NCBI GenBank assembly: GCA_963831235.1
Contig: CAWHPS010000029.1
Coordinates: 1-56,244, forward strand
Origin: CAWHPS01 sp963831235
GTDB lineage: Bacteria > Fibrobacterota > OXYB2-FULL-49-7 > JAEUSG01
Length of the DNA: 56,244 nucleotides
Direction: 5' to 3'
The notes under the pieces are model-generated. The model was given only the letters and a program-made list of their open reading frames with translations, was not told the origin of the DNA and searched no databases. A program made the translations under genes and the position numbers. Positions 35,151 to 43,763 of this stretch are shown here, in pieces (positions within the stretch are counted from its first letter, which is position 1; each line of letters starts with the position of its first letter).

Positions 35151-35609
35151 ATGATCCACTATACTATAAGCGCTTACCAGCATACTAAGCCTTTTCTTTC
35201 ATATTCTTTGGCATTGCTATGTTGTAATAATCTAATGCGCTGTCATACGGAAGGGCGCATCTTTATTCCTGCTTTTTGTCTGATGCCTGACCATCTTCAC
35301 CTTTGCCTGGATGGAAAAGAGGAAAAGACAAAGAAATTTATTGCGGAATGGAAATCTTTTATTACACATGAATCCTGGAAAATGGGATGGTCAGGAAAGC
35401 TTTGGCAGGCAGGGGCATTACCAAAGGAAACTATCGGACCCGAAGGAGAATCGGCAGTCATTGATTATGTTCTTCGAAATTCACAAGAAGCAGGTTTGGT
35501 TTCTTTATTGAAAGAGTGGCCTTTTTGGGCGGAACCCCGGTATGATAAAAAGGGATGGAATGACTCCTGCGAGGCCGCCTCTGGCCTCGCCAACAAAACA
35601 AATGAATAA
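35151..35609 (+). CDS. REP-associated tyrosine transposase (RAYT, Y1 type)
   Basis: A 152-residue single-domain HUH enzyme of the IS200/IS605-like Y1 group. The metal-binding HxH is in PAFCLMPDHLHLCLDG (residues ~39-54). The nucleophile Tyr is in AVIDYVLRNSQEAGLV near residue 105, matching the family segment YxxxNPVxAGLV. The length is normal for RAYTs. It would cut and move the palindromes around it as single-stranded DNA. The C-terminal 15 residues (CEAASGLANKTNE) come from the inner palindrome and may be added sequence. The start ATG follows the inner left palindrome directly, with no good RBS, so translation may be low. Confidence 0.85.
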   Translation: MIHYTISAYQHTKPFLSYSLALLCCNNLMRCHTEGRIFIPAFCLMPDHLHLCLDGKEEKTKKFIAEWKSFITHESWKMGWSGKLWQAGALPKETIGPEGESAVIDYVLRNSQEAGLVSLLKEWPFWAEPRYDKKGWNDSCEAASGLANKTNE

Positions 35610-35642
35610 TTGATTAGCCGGCGGCCCCCGTGCCGCCGGACG

Positions 35643-35909
35643 TTAAAAGCCAGAATAATATACTTTTCTTTTTGTTGAAACTGGGGAGCACTGAGATAGA
35701 TCTCCGCGTTTCCATTTTTTTCCTTGCGAATTGGGCTTGATTGAGTCGAGGGCTTCAAAGCATTCGGATAACCATTCTTCTCGACTGCTGGAAACAGATT
35801 CGTATAATATTTTCCTAATGAGTCCGTTTAGCGTTGTATGGTTACGGCGGGCATATTTCCGGCCTTCTCTAAGCAGGCCATCATCCAATGCCAGTGTGAC
35901 ATTTTTCAT
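35643..35909 (-). CDS. VapB-like antitoxin with a replaced C-terminus
   Basis: An 88-residue protein. The N-terminal ~40 residues MKNVTLALDDGLLREGRKYA and RRNHTTLNGLIRKILYES are a ribbon-helix-helix DNA-binding domain of the DUF6364/VapB type. The normal end is near WKRGDL. After 35704 the frame reads into the inserted element (SQCSPVSTKRKVYYSGF) and stops at 35643. The original ending, recoverable by removing the element, is KRGDLYRVSSLC with the toxin start overlapping it. DNA binding may survive, but toxin binding, usually in the C-terminal part, may be altered. The toxin itself is truncated. Confidence 0.75.
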   Translation of the reverse strand: MKNVTLALDDGLLREGRKYARRNHTTLNGLIRKILYESVSSSREEWLSECFEALDSIKPNSQGKKWKRGDLSQCSPVSTKRKVYYSGF

Positions 35910-36030
35910 AAGTCATTTCTCTCGATTATCAATATATGTGTCCACATATTATGTGTACAAGAATTTTGCTTATTTCAAAGATTAATGCGAATATTTCCCC
36001 ATTTAAATAGACGTCTATTGAGCTTTAAAT

Positions 36031-36429
36031 TTAATATCCTGCAAGACGCTTGAGTCTTTCTATCAGTGAAGGTTTATTGACAGGCTCTGAATGGGACGGC
36101 TTGAATTCCTCAAGGATTGCCTCCCAACCAGGGAACCCACCGATGATTTTATCATCAATATATAAATCCGCGTCGATTTTACGGCTTGTCATCATATCAG
36201 GGGTTTCCTCAGGATGGTTTCGGTTGATGGAATAAAATTCAATGCCGTTATCTCTGCAAAACTCCACAGCTTCATCAAGTTCTTTCCCGAAGCGGCATGT
36301 CCAAAGGATTAGATCAAAGCCGGCTTTTTTAAACTCCTTTAAAGTCTTGAATGCGAGCGGCTTTTCCCTGCCTATGGAAGGATATTCGTGTTCAACAATT
36401 GTACCATCGAAATCAACGGCAATTTTCAT
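36031..36429 (-). CDS. HAD-superfamily phosphatase, BT0820-like
   Basis: A 132-residue cytoplasmic HAD protein. Motif I is MKIAVDFDGTIVEHEYP (nucleophile and general acid Asp in DFDGT). Motif II lies in LILWTCRFG (Thr). The later acidic motif is DADLYIDDKIIGG (YIDDK). It lacks a cap domain, as in the small BT0820-type phosphatases. The substrate is unknown. It is transcribed away from the vapBC remnant and toward it; the next gene upstream is an inserted IS1380-type element, which may have separated it from a former promoter or operon partner. Confidence 0.8.
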   Translation of the reverse strand: MKIAVDFDGTIVEHEYPSIGREKPLAFKTLKEFKKAGFDLILWTCRFGKELDEAVEFCRDNGIEFYSINRNHPEETPDMMTSRKIDADLYIDDKIIGGFPGWEAILEEFKPSHSEPVNKPSLIERLKRLAGY

Positions 36430-36530
36430 GGGTATTTACACAACAGGGAATATTTATGTTAATTTTCAAATGTCAGATAAGGGCTGACGTCATACAACAT
36501 CTCTTTTTTTGTATAATCTATAATATTTCA

Positions 36531-38316
36531 CCTAAACTGAGCGATTCTTTCAAAATAAAATGATCTTTTCCTCCGAATCTCCCTCTAATATTGTAGGTAT
36601 ACGGGCCTACAATAATTTTAACCCAGAGGGTAACCATGACAAAGAAACTCTTCAAGGATTCCTCCTGCAGTATAAACAAGATTGAGACGACCAACGCAAA
36701 ACTTTGCAGTCGCGGCGGACTGACGTTTTTTCTCCGATATCTTGAAAATGTCAGTTTCTTCAGTCTGATAGAAACTTTTCTTACCGACATGAGGCAAAGC
36801 GCCAAAGGCAAGCCGGTTGCTTATTGCATACGCCAGATACTGGCCTATTTCATTGACGGAAGCATGAAAGCCATAGTTGGTTTTGACCGTTTGCGTAATG
36901 ATGATGGGTATGCGGCAGTTCTGGAGGTAGAGAAAAAGAACCTGCTTTCTTCTCATGCGGTAAAAAGGTTTTTCTCCAAGTTCACTTTTGCAAAGACTTT
37001 CCAATTGCGTCATATCCTTAACGCGCTTTTCGTCTGGCGGCTGCAAATAACGCAGCCGTCCATCATTGTGCTTGATATGGATACCGTGGTACTGGATAAT
37101 GATGACGCTCTTCAACGTGAAGGCGTGAGTCCGACTTACAAGAAAAAGAAGGGTTTCCAACCTCTTCAGATCACTTGGCTCGGAATCGTGGTTGAAGCAC
37201 TCTTCCGCCGTGGCAGCGCCCACTCCAATCACGGTAACGACGTGCAGGATTCCATGAAGAAACTGGTTAATCTGATACGAAGAAAATACAGTCAGAATAT
37301 TCCCATTCTTCTTACCAGCGACAGCGGCTTTCTTGATGAAAAGAACTTTGAATATTTCGATAAAAAGCTCAAGATTCTGTTCATCTGCTCCGGCAAACTG
37401 TATGATCCGGTTACGAACTTTGCAAGGGCTTGTCCCAGAGAACAATTCAAACGGTATGATAACGGTAAACAGATATGGGAATATGTTGAATTCGGTAGCA
37501 AACTGGAATCGTGGAAAAATATCGGTTTCCTGCGGACTATTTTCACCCGTCTTTCCTGCGATGAAGACAGGCAGATGATTCTTGAGATAGCACGCCCTGA
37601 TTCGGTGTTGTACACAAACATTGGCAGCAATGCCACGCTGACCCAGGAATTGAAGAATACTGGAAACGAAGACTATTTGAAAACAAAACGCATTATCGAA
37701 ATTGGGCACGGTCGCGGTAAGAGCGAGCTCACCAACCGCTCCATCAAGGATTTCATGACCAGTGAGCAGATGCCTTTCAAGCGCTTCGGTATGAATTCGG
37801 CCTATTATTATCTGATGCTGATAGGACATGCGCTTCTTTGCGCCTATCAGGAAGATGTAGTCAAGGATATCGTACCTATAGCTGCAAATTGTTATCCCAC
37901 TACGCTGCGTAGAACGGTCATAGACTTTGCAGCAAAGATCGTTTTCAAAGGAAATTGTATAAGACTTCAACTGACGCATTTTATCCATAGTACGCTCAAC
38001 ATTCCAAAACTTTGGGAGCGCTGTACAGGAACAGGGCTCGTTCCGATACCATTGACCATATAGCTTCACAACATTTCACGGGGCGTTGCATAAACCATTC
38101 TCCGCGCAATAGCGCCTATGTAAAGGTGCGCACAGAAATAAACCAATATCGCCACTATTCGAAAATTTTCCGCAGTTTTCCATGAGAAACCTCTACTTGT
38201 CAACGCGTTTCCCTTGTTTACTCAAAAAGAACACCATCTTGACAATGGAAAGAAAGAAAAACTTGCTTGCTGCGTGCGAATTGTGATATTTTATCATAAG
38301 AATCGCTCAGTTTAGG
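36531..38316 (+). mobile_element. IS1380-type insertion sequence
   Basis: 1786 bp with terminal inverted repeats CCTAAACTGAGCGATTCT (36531-36548) and its mirror (38299-38316) and a 5-bp direct repeat TTTCA on both sides (36526-36530 and 38317-38321). It carries one full transposase gene, so it looks complete and possibly active. It sits 43 nt upstream of the promoter for the lipoprotein genes. Confidence 0.85.
36636..38063 (+). CDS. IS1380-type transposase
   Basis: A 475-residue DDE transposase. The first Asp is in IIVLDMDTVVLDNDDALQ and the family segment SPTYKKKKGFQPLQITWLG follows. The second Asp is in ILLTSDSGFLDEKNFEYFD. Then NRSIKDFMTSEQMPFKRFGMNSAYYYLMLIGHAL covers the late Glu/helix region. 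The N-terminal ~100 residues are helical and probably bind the ends. The start has GGGTAACC upstream (weak RBS). It fills most of the element. The opposite-strand open frame here is a coding shadow. Confidence 0.8.
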   Translation: MTKKLFKDSSCSINKIETTNAKLCSRGGLTFFLRYLENVSFFSLIETFLTDMRQSAKGKPVAYCIRQILAYFIDGSMKAIVGFDRLRNDDGYAAVLEVEKKNLLSSHAVKRFFSKFTFAKTFQLRHILNALFVWRLQITQPSIIVLDMDTVVLDNDDALQREGVSPTYKKKKGFQPLQITWLGIVVEALFRRGSAHSNHGNDVQDSMKKLVNLIRRKYSQNIPILLTSDSGFLDEKNFEYFDKKLKILFICSGKLYDPVTNFARACPREQFKRYDNGKQIWEYVEFGSKLESWKNIGFLRTIFTRLSCDEDRQMILEIARPDSVLYTNIGSNATLTQELKNTGNEDYLKTKRIIEIGHGRGKSELTNRSIKDFMTSEQMPFKRFGMNSAYYYLMLIGHALLCAYQEDVVKDIVPIAANCYPTTLRRTVIDFAAKIVFKGNCIRLQLTHFIHSTLNIPKLWERCTGTGLVPIPLTI

Positions 38317-38358
38317 TTTCATACTTAACTTCAAATGTTATATGTTGTCCTGAATATC

Positions 38359-38387
38359 TTGACTTATGACACCTAATAAATTATTAT
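38359..38387 (+). promoter_or_regulatory. Promoter for the tandem lipoprotein genes
   Basis: TTGACT (38359-38364), 17-nt spacer, TATTAT (38382-38387). The predicted start near 38394 leaves a 5' leader of about 44 nt to ATG 38438. Confidence 0.55.
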
Positions 38388-38437
38388 ATCGTACCCAAAT
38401 TCACATCTTCAATTGTATCAATAAATGGAGAACAAAT

Positions 38438-40921
38438 ATGAGTAAACTAATCTGCCTGGTTGTGTTTTCAGTTTTCTTTGTTTTTTCCTGTTCCAAAAAT
38501 GATCCGGTCAGCAGCAATAACAGTGAAAATATCCCTGAAGGATATGGTATTGTTTCGGGAATCGTCACCTATAAAGGAACACCGGTTGGAGGTATTTCCA
38601 TAACGGCCGATCCAACGACAACAATATCAGCTGCTAAAACAGCACAAAGCAAACAAAATAATTCAAGCTCATCGGGCAGCTATAAAATGATACTTCCAGG
38701 AGGGCGCTATACGCTTTATTTTACCGCTAAAGATTATAATGTCACCTGCATACGGACAATCACTCTTAATCAGAATGAATCCATAAATCTTGATGTTGAT
38801 TTGATGCAATACCTTCCACAGCTTTATACGAATTATATAAATGGATGGTATGTGGTCCTTTCATGGATCCCATACACGGAAACTCCATATTATGAACCTA
38901 TTTACAAATTTACAGATCATGCCGGTAGATATCAATTATGGAGATCTCAAGATTCACTATCCTGGACTTTATTGGACACAACAAGAATTGGCGCAGGCAG
39001 CATTTTTATGGCAACATCAGACTGCTTTAAATGCGGTGGAAAATGTTTTTATAAGCTTATTGTAAAAAAGACAGGTATGGATTCAATTGTCGGTGAAGAT
39101 GTTTTATCAATTAATTTATCCACCAATCCGCCAACACCTATTGTATATAATGATTATTATTTTTCACCTTCTTGGATGCGTGTTTATGTTCCTAGTCCTG
39201 ATTCGGAAGAATATCATATAATAATATCAAGAGGCAGAATTAACGAAGAAATGTCAGATTTGGATACTATCCTTTCTTCTGGTTTTGAATCAATTAATAT
39301 AGGAAGCTACTATGAAAACTGTGCAAACTATCTTTATCATGACACCTTGACTGATACAGGATATTTCAGATATTCTTTTACAACAGTAGATCCGCAAACA
39401 AATAAAAGAAGCCTTGCATCAAAAGAATATCTTTATCACAAATCAGGCTCGAACAATATTTTATACTCACAAATTGAATTGATTGATAGTTTGAACTTTA
39501 TTTCAGTTAAGATTGGTTTCAGGCCCAATAATGCAACAGATTATTTCCCAATCAATATAATACTGCAAAAAAAAGAAATTGGAGGAACAAATAAATGGAA
39601 AAATATTGATACGGTTTCATTTACAAGCTATATCCTGGTAGATGATTATTCTTTGTTTCGTGATTACACAAATGATTCTGGAATGTTTTATTATCGTTTA
39701 AGTTACAATACACCTGGTGGATATGTTTATTATTCAGATACTCAGTCGTACAACAGGATAATTGAATATCCTCAGCCAAATGTAGTTTTAAAGGAGGTTG
39801 ACAATACTGTTGTCTTGGGTTTGTCAATTGAGTCGTCTTGGGAAAAGCCATTTGTTTATGGGTTTCCAATCATAAATATTTATAGAAAGGCACCAACCGA
39901 AATTCAATTTTCACTGGTTAAAACTATTAGCATGGTGAACTCTTACTGGTATAATCAAGTAGCATATATTGATAAAAACCTATCAACTTCCGGCATGTAT
40001 TCATACTCTGTTGTAATCCTGAGTTCTGATAAAATAACCAATCCTGCTGTTGTGGATTCCATTGTTTGGGAAAATATTACTTCACCACCCACAATTAGTA
40101 GTAATACAAATGGGACATGTGTTTATATTGGCATAAAACCCCACATCAGCAGTGGACACGTTGATGTTTATCGCTCCACAAATCCTGATACATCATTTAT
40201 TAGCGATACCTTGATTTATTCTGGTACAATCAGTGGCGACAGTTTGACCGTAATTGATATTCCTAATGTTATAGGTGCTTACTACTATAAAGTCGTTACA
40301 AAATACGGTTCTCTAAAGCCTAGTCACGCAGCAAATACACTGATAAATTTTACCGGAAACCCTTCTTTTGCCATAACTCAGAGCGAAGCTATATTTAACC
40401 TGGCGCTTTCATCGGATAATATTTCCGGTTCATACAGGTTTGCAAGAATTAAAAATGATACACCAATTGATACAATATGGCTAAAATCCGTTAATCATTC
40501 GCAATCTTATCAGGATGCCGCTAATATCATGGATTCTATCTGGCAGGTAGGCTGGCATAAATATATTTGTTTTTACTCTGACACTTTGCATAAGAGATAC
40601 TTTCAATCAGAGCCTCAAATGGTTTATATGGCCGGCTTAACCATGCCTCCTTCACCAATGATTTCAAGTGATAGTTTAAAAAAAGTTTCCTTAAATCTGT
40701 CTTCTTGCATAATTGCGGCTTATGATACCCTTATGATAGAAAGATCGAATATTAAAGCAGGTCCGTATGCTTATTTAGTTGACACCAAAACAACCATTTA
40801 CAATGACACCACAGTACAAAATGACAATACCTATTATTATCAGGTAAAACGTAAAAGCCACGGGTTGCTAAGTCCAGCTTCTGAACCTGTTGGTATCCGA
40901 TTTGTGAAGAAGGGTCAATAA
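38438..40921 (+). CDS. Large lipoprotein with a carboxypeptidase-regulatory-like domain and Ig/FN3-like repeats
   Basis: An 827-residue envelope protein. The leader MSKLICLVVFSVFFVFSCSK contains a lipobox ending at Cys (FSC); I start at 38438 because GGAG precedes it, not at 38366. Residues ~35-110 (GYGIVSGIVTYKGTPVGGISI, SGSYKMILPGGRYTLYFTAKD) are a CarboxypepD_reg-like beta sandwich. The rest is a chain of Ig/FN3-like units with recurring YYYRLSY, YYYKVVT, YYYQVKR and IYR patterns near each end. No catalytic motif is seen, so a structural or adhesive surface role is likely (inference). Its stop overlaps the next start (TAATG). Confidence 0.75.
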   Translation: MSKLICLVVFSVFFVFSCSKNDPVSSNNSENIPEGYGIVSGIVTYKGTPVGGISITADPTTTISAAKTAQSKQNNSSSSGSYKMILPGGRYTLYFTAKDYNVTCIRTITLNQNESINLDVDLMQYLPQLYTNYINGWYVVLSWIPYTETPYYEPIYKFTDHAGRYQLWRSQDSLSWTLLDTTRIGAGSIFMATSDCFKCGGKCFYKLIVKKTGMDSIVGEDVLSINLSTNPPTPIVYNDYYFSPSWMRVYVPSPDSEEYHIIISRGRINEEMSDLDTILSSGFESINIGSYYENCANYLYHDTLTDTGYFRYSFTTVDPQTNKRSLASKEYLYHKSGSNNILYSQIELIDSLNFISVKIGFRPNNATDYFPINIILQKKEIGGTNKWKNIDTVSFTSYILVDDYSLFRDYTNDSGMFYYRLSYNTPGGYVYYSDTQSYNRIIEYPQPNVVLKEVDNTVVLGLSIESSWEKPFVYGFPIINIYRKAPTEIQFSLVKTISMVNSYWYNQVAYIDKNLSTSGMYSYSVVILSSDKITNPAVVDSIVWENITSPPTISSNTNGTCVYIGIKPHISSGHVDVYRSTNPDTSFISDTLIYSGTISGDSLTVIDIPNVIGAYYYKVVTKYGSLKPSHAANTLINFTGNPSFAITQSEAIFNLALSSDNISGSYRFARIKNDTPIDTIWLKSVNHSQSYQDAANIMDSIWQVGWHKYICFYSDTLHKRYFQSEPQMVYMAGLTMPPSPMISSDSLKKVSLNLSSCIIAAYDTLMIERSNIKAGPYAYLVDTKTTIYNDTTVQNDNTYYYQVKRKSHGLLSPASEPVGIRFVKKGQ

Positions 40922-43617
40922 TGAAATCACTATCATTAATAATAATTTATTTACCTCTTCTTCTTTTTCTAAGTTGCAGGCACGAAAGCGCGCCTTTTGC
41001 CCCGAGTCAAATTAAAACCTATGGAAAAGGCATAATTACAGGTAAAGTAACATTAAATGGCCGCCCCATAGATGGTGCAATTATAACGGCAAGTTTTTCA
41101 ACAAATTCGCTTTATAAGGAATACGCGATTAAAGAAGATTCAAAAACAACAATTACAGGTGATTATTCGATTGAACTTATACCTGGAGAGTATAATGTCC
41201 AATTCACCTGTACGCAAGATAGATTTTATCAACAAAACATTTATATCAACCTGAATGCCGGTGAGACTGTAAACCAAAACATTGAAATGTCTCAATATCA
41301 ACCGAATTTCCATGTCGTGAAGACTGATGGGAGGATCGTTAGTTTAAAATGGGATGCTTTATCTGATATAAATTCTCTATTAACAAAATATACCCTTGTA
41401 TGTTCAATGGATTCCTTAAACTGGCAGCCAACTGACACTTTTTATTATTCTGATTATGGGTATTATTTGTTTGAAGGGTCTTATCCTGATGAACGTCCAA
41501 GGTGGTTTAAGCTTCAGACTTATATTGCGGATACATTATATAAAACAGAATTTGTTAACGCTTTACCCAATTCATCGCCACCAACTGCGTCTATATATAT
41601 TTATAACCATGGATATGCTTTTCGCTTGGAAGGGACAGTTCCAAATCCTGACAGCCAACCTTACAAAATAGCCATTGTCCGGAAAAACCTAACCACTGAT
41701 CAAATTATATACGATACACTTTCAGGCCTTCCATTAAGATTCGAGAGCTTTCTTAGCAAGTCAACGGCTCATGTTGTTTCTGCTTTCAAAAGACTAGATG
41801 CTGATATTGGAGAGGGAATTAATTTTCAATATAATGTGTACGTTATTGACTCATTGGGAAATGCCAATAAGGGACTACCAGAACCCCTTGTGTGCTATTC
41901 AGATAGATTAGTAAGAACTTACGATCTTAGCGTCAACCCTCCTGTTGGAAAAATTACTTCTATTAATTTTACATTGCCACATGATTATGAATGGGATTCA
42001 ATTATTGTTTCACCAATAAGAATAATATTGCAAAGATGTTCTGAAGGTCAAACCATATGGCGTAATATTGACTCTGTTTCTATCCAGCCAAATTTGAATT
42101 TTAATGACGACGTATATGATCAAAGCCAGGATACAGGAACATTCTTTTATAGAGCCTTATTTACTGATGCTGCATCCCACTGGGCAACCTATAAACCAAT
42201 AAAATATCATAAAACAAATCAATCGCCCATCCCCTATGACTTTAAACTATCAAACAATGGGAAATCTATTGAAATAAAAGGCATCGAAATATCTGGCAAC
42301 TTTCCTGTTGTGGTCTTTCGAAAATTGGTTAATGATACTGCATGGACCATTGTTGATACTGTAAGTCAAAACTCTTTGAATTCATCTCCTAATGCTTGGA
42401 TTTGTACGGATTACCCTCCAAGAACAGGCTATTATTACTATTGCGCTGCATACCTTGACACATACAATGGTAAGATTGGATTACATTCAGGTGAACATAG
42501 CATTAATTTTATAAATCAAATGCCCGCTCCAATAATCACGGCTTCAAATTATGGTAACTATGTTAAAATCTATCTTATTAGCCCTGTTTCGGGTGCAACC
42601 TATTACAATATTTACAGGTCAACATCTCTTTCAGTGGACAGCCTTGGAATTCGAATTGCAAGTTCAGAATTTTGTTCGTTATATGTGGATTTTCCACCTG
42701 TTGGGAAAACATACTTCTATAAAGGCCAGGCATTGACTGCAGATTCACAGAAAAGTCAGACAGGTGTTTCGAACAAGGTGGACTTTACCGGAATACTGGA
42801 AGCCCCGGACATAAAAATTAATGGGCCAATAGATAACATTATCGGGCTAAGTGTTGTGGAAAACAATACGGTTTTTACTTCAAAATTTGCACGCGTTCCT
42901 TTAGGCACATCCGACACAACATGGATTAATCAAAACGCAGACACTCTTTTAAAAAGAGGGATATATTATTATACTGCGTTTTTGGTAGATTCAAATAATG
43001 TTCTAGGCTATCCGTCTGTACCTGTTATGTTTAACTTTAATGGAATACCAGCACCTAATAAACCGAAATTATCAATTGATTCAATTTCAAACAGAATAGT
43101 TTTAAATTACAGTGGATTCGAAAATACCGTGGAAATCCTACGTTCTGTTATACTCACAGGCCCCTATATATCTGTTGCTATAACATCCGCTACTTATGGA
43201 TGGATCGATTCGAATATTCAAAGTAATAATTATTACTCTTACAAGATTATCCGCATTACCAACGGGATGCAAAGTGATACCTCTGAAAGCTCTGATATCT
43301 GGTTTCACTACATCCTTCATGCGCCCGACAGCTTGATTGTTACATGTTCTGGAGATAAGGATGTTAATTTAAGATGGACGCCCGTATCCGGGGCTATTTC
43401 CTATAACATTTACAGATCGCCAAGAAATAATAGCTATACTTTTTACCTAAATACTACTGTGCTGACCTGTGTGGACACCTTCGCATTAATATATAGTAGC
43501 GATTTAGAAGAATATGAATCGATAAATCAATATTATAAAGTTGTGGCGGTTGATAGTCAAAATATTGAAGGAAGAGCAAGACTTAAAACAAAAAGTTCCG
43601 GCTGTGTATTGTACTGA
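40921..43617 (+). CDS. Large lipoprotein, paralogue of the preceding gene
   Basis: An 898-residue protein with the same architecture: lipoprotein leader MKSLSLIIIYLPLLLFLSCR (lipobox LSC), CarboxypepD_reg-like segment GKGIITGKVTLNGRPIDGAI and TGDYSIELIPGEYNVQFTC, then about seven FN3-like units, several ending YYYYCAAYL, FYKGQAL, YYYTAFLV or YYKVVAV. The last unit (DKDVNLRWTPVSGAISYNIY) is a clear FN3 pattern. It is translationally coupled to the first lipoprotein by a TAATG overlap and was probably produced by tandem duplication. No enzyme motif is seen. Confidence 0.75.
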   Translation: MKSLSLIIIYLPLLLFLSCRHESAPFAPSQIKTYGKGIITGKVTLNGRPIDGAIITASFSTNSLYKEYAIKEDSKTTITGDYSIELIPGEYNVQFTCTQDRFYQQNIYINLNAGETVNQNIEMSQYQPNFHVVKTDGRIVSLKWDALSDINSLLTKYTLVCSMDSLNWQPTDTFYYSDYGYYLFEGSYPDERPRWFKLQTYIADTLYKTEFVNALPNSSPPTASIYIYNHGYAFRLEGTVPNPDSQPYKIAIVRKNLTTDQIIYDTLSGLPLRFESFLSKSTAHVVSAFKRLDADIGEGINFQYNVYVIDSLGNANKGLPEPLVCYSDRLVRTYDLSVNPPVGKITSINFTLPHDYEWDSIIVSPIRIILQRCSEGQTIWRNIDSVSIQPNLNFNDDVYDQSQDTGTFFYRALFTDAASHWATYKPIKYHKTNQSPIPYDFKLSNNGKSIEIKGIEISGNFPVVVFRKLVNDTAWTIVDTVSQNSLNSSPNAWICTDYPPRTGYYYYCAAYLDTYNGKIGLHSGEHSINFINQMPAPIITASNYGNYVKIYLISPVSGATYYNIYRSTSLSVDSLGIRIASSEFCSLYVDFPPVGKTYFYKGQALTADSQKSQTGVSNKVDFTGILEAPDIKINGPIDNIIGLSVVENNTVFTSKFARVPLGTSDTTWINQNADTLLKRGIYYYTAFLVDSNNVLGYPSVPVMFNFNGIPAPNKPKLSIDSISNRIVLNYSGFENTVEILRSVILTGPYISVAITSATYGWIDSNIQSNNYYSYKIIRITNGMQSDTSESSDIWFHYILHAPDSLIVTCSGDKDVNLRWTPVSGAISYNIYRSPRNNSYTFYLNTTVLTCVDTFALIYSSDLEEYESINQYYKVVAVDSQNIEGRARLKTKSSGCVLY

Positions 43618-43763
43618 TTAATGCCAAGCACGATCTTTCTCGCATTTGAGATTTCAGGGCCTTGTATCTTTGTCAAAAATGCATGATGCCTGTAAAATCT
43701 TTTTTAAACAATTCTAAAGATACCTTTGTATTTACCACGGGTCAATTTTTATTTTCATAGCTT

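Larger units (their letters stand above)
35012..35695 (+). mobile_element. 684-bp CTCA...TGAG element carrying a RAYT, inserted between vapB and vapC
   Basis: Ends CTCAACTATCCCCAGTTTT (left) and AAACTGGGGAGCACTGAG (right) are mirror images with a few mismatches. It is flanked by perfect 9-bp direct repeats ATAGATCTC (35003-35011 and 35696-35704). The 51320-51493 element has the same ends and a 9-bp duplication, so this is a family. The interior holds two pairs of palindromes and a RAYT gene. I cannot assign the ends to a known IS family. Confidence 0.75.

Noticed and set aside
36618..38069. Long open frame of 483 codons on the minus strand
   Set aside because: It lies exactly opposite the IS1380-type transposase, which has family motifs; the antisense product shows no recognisable pattern and is a coding shadow.
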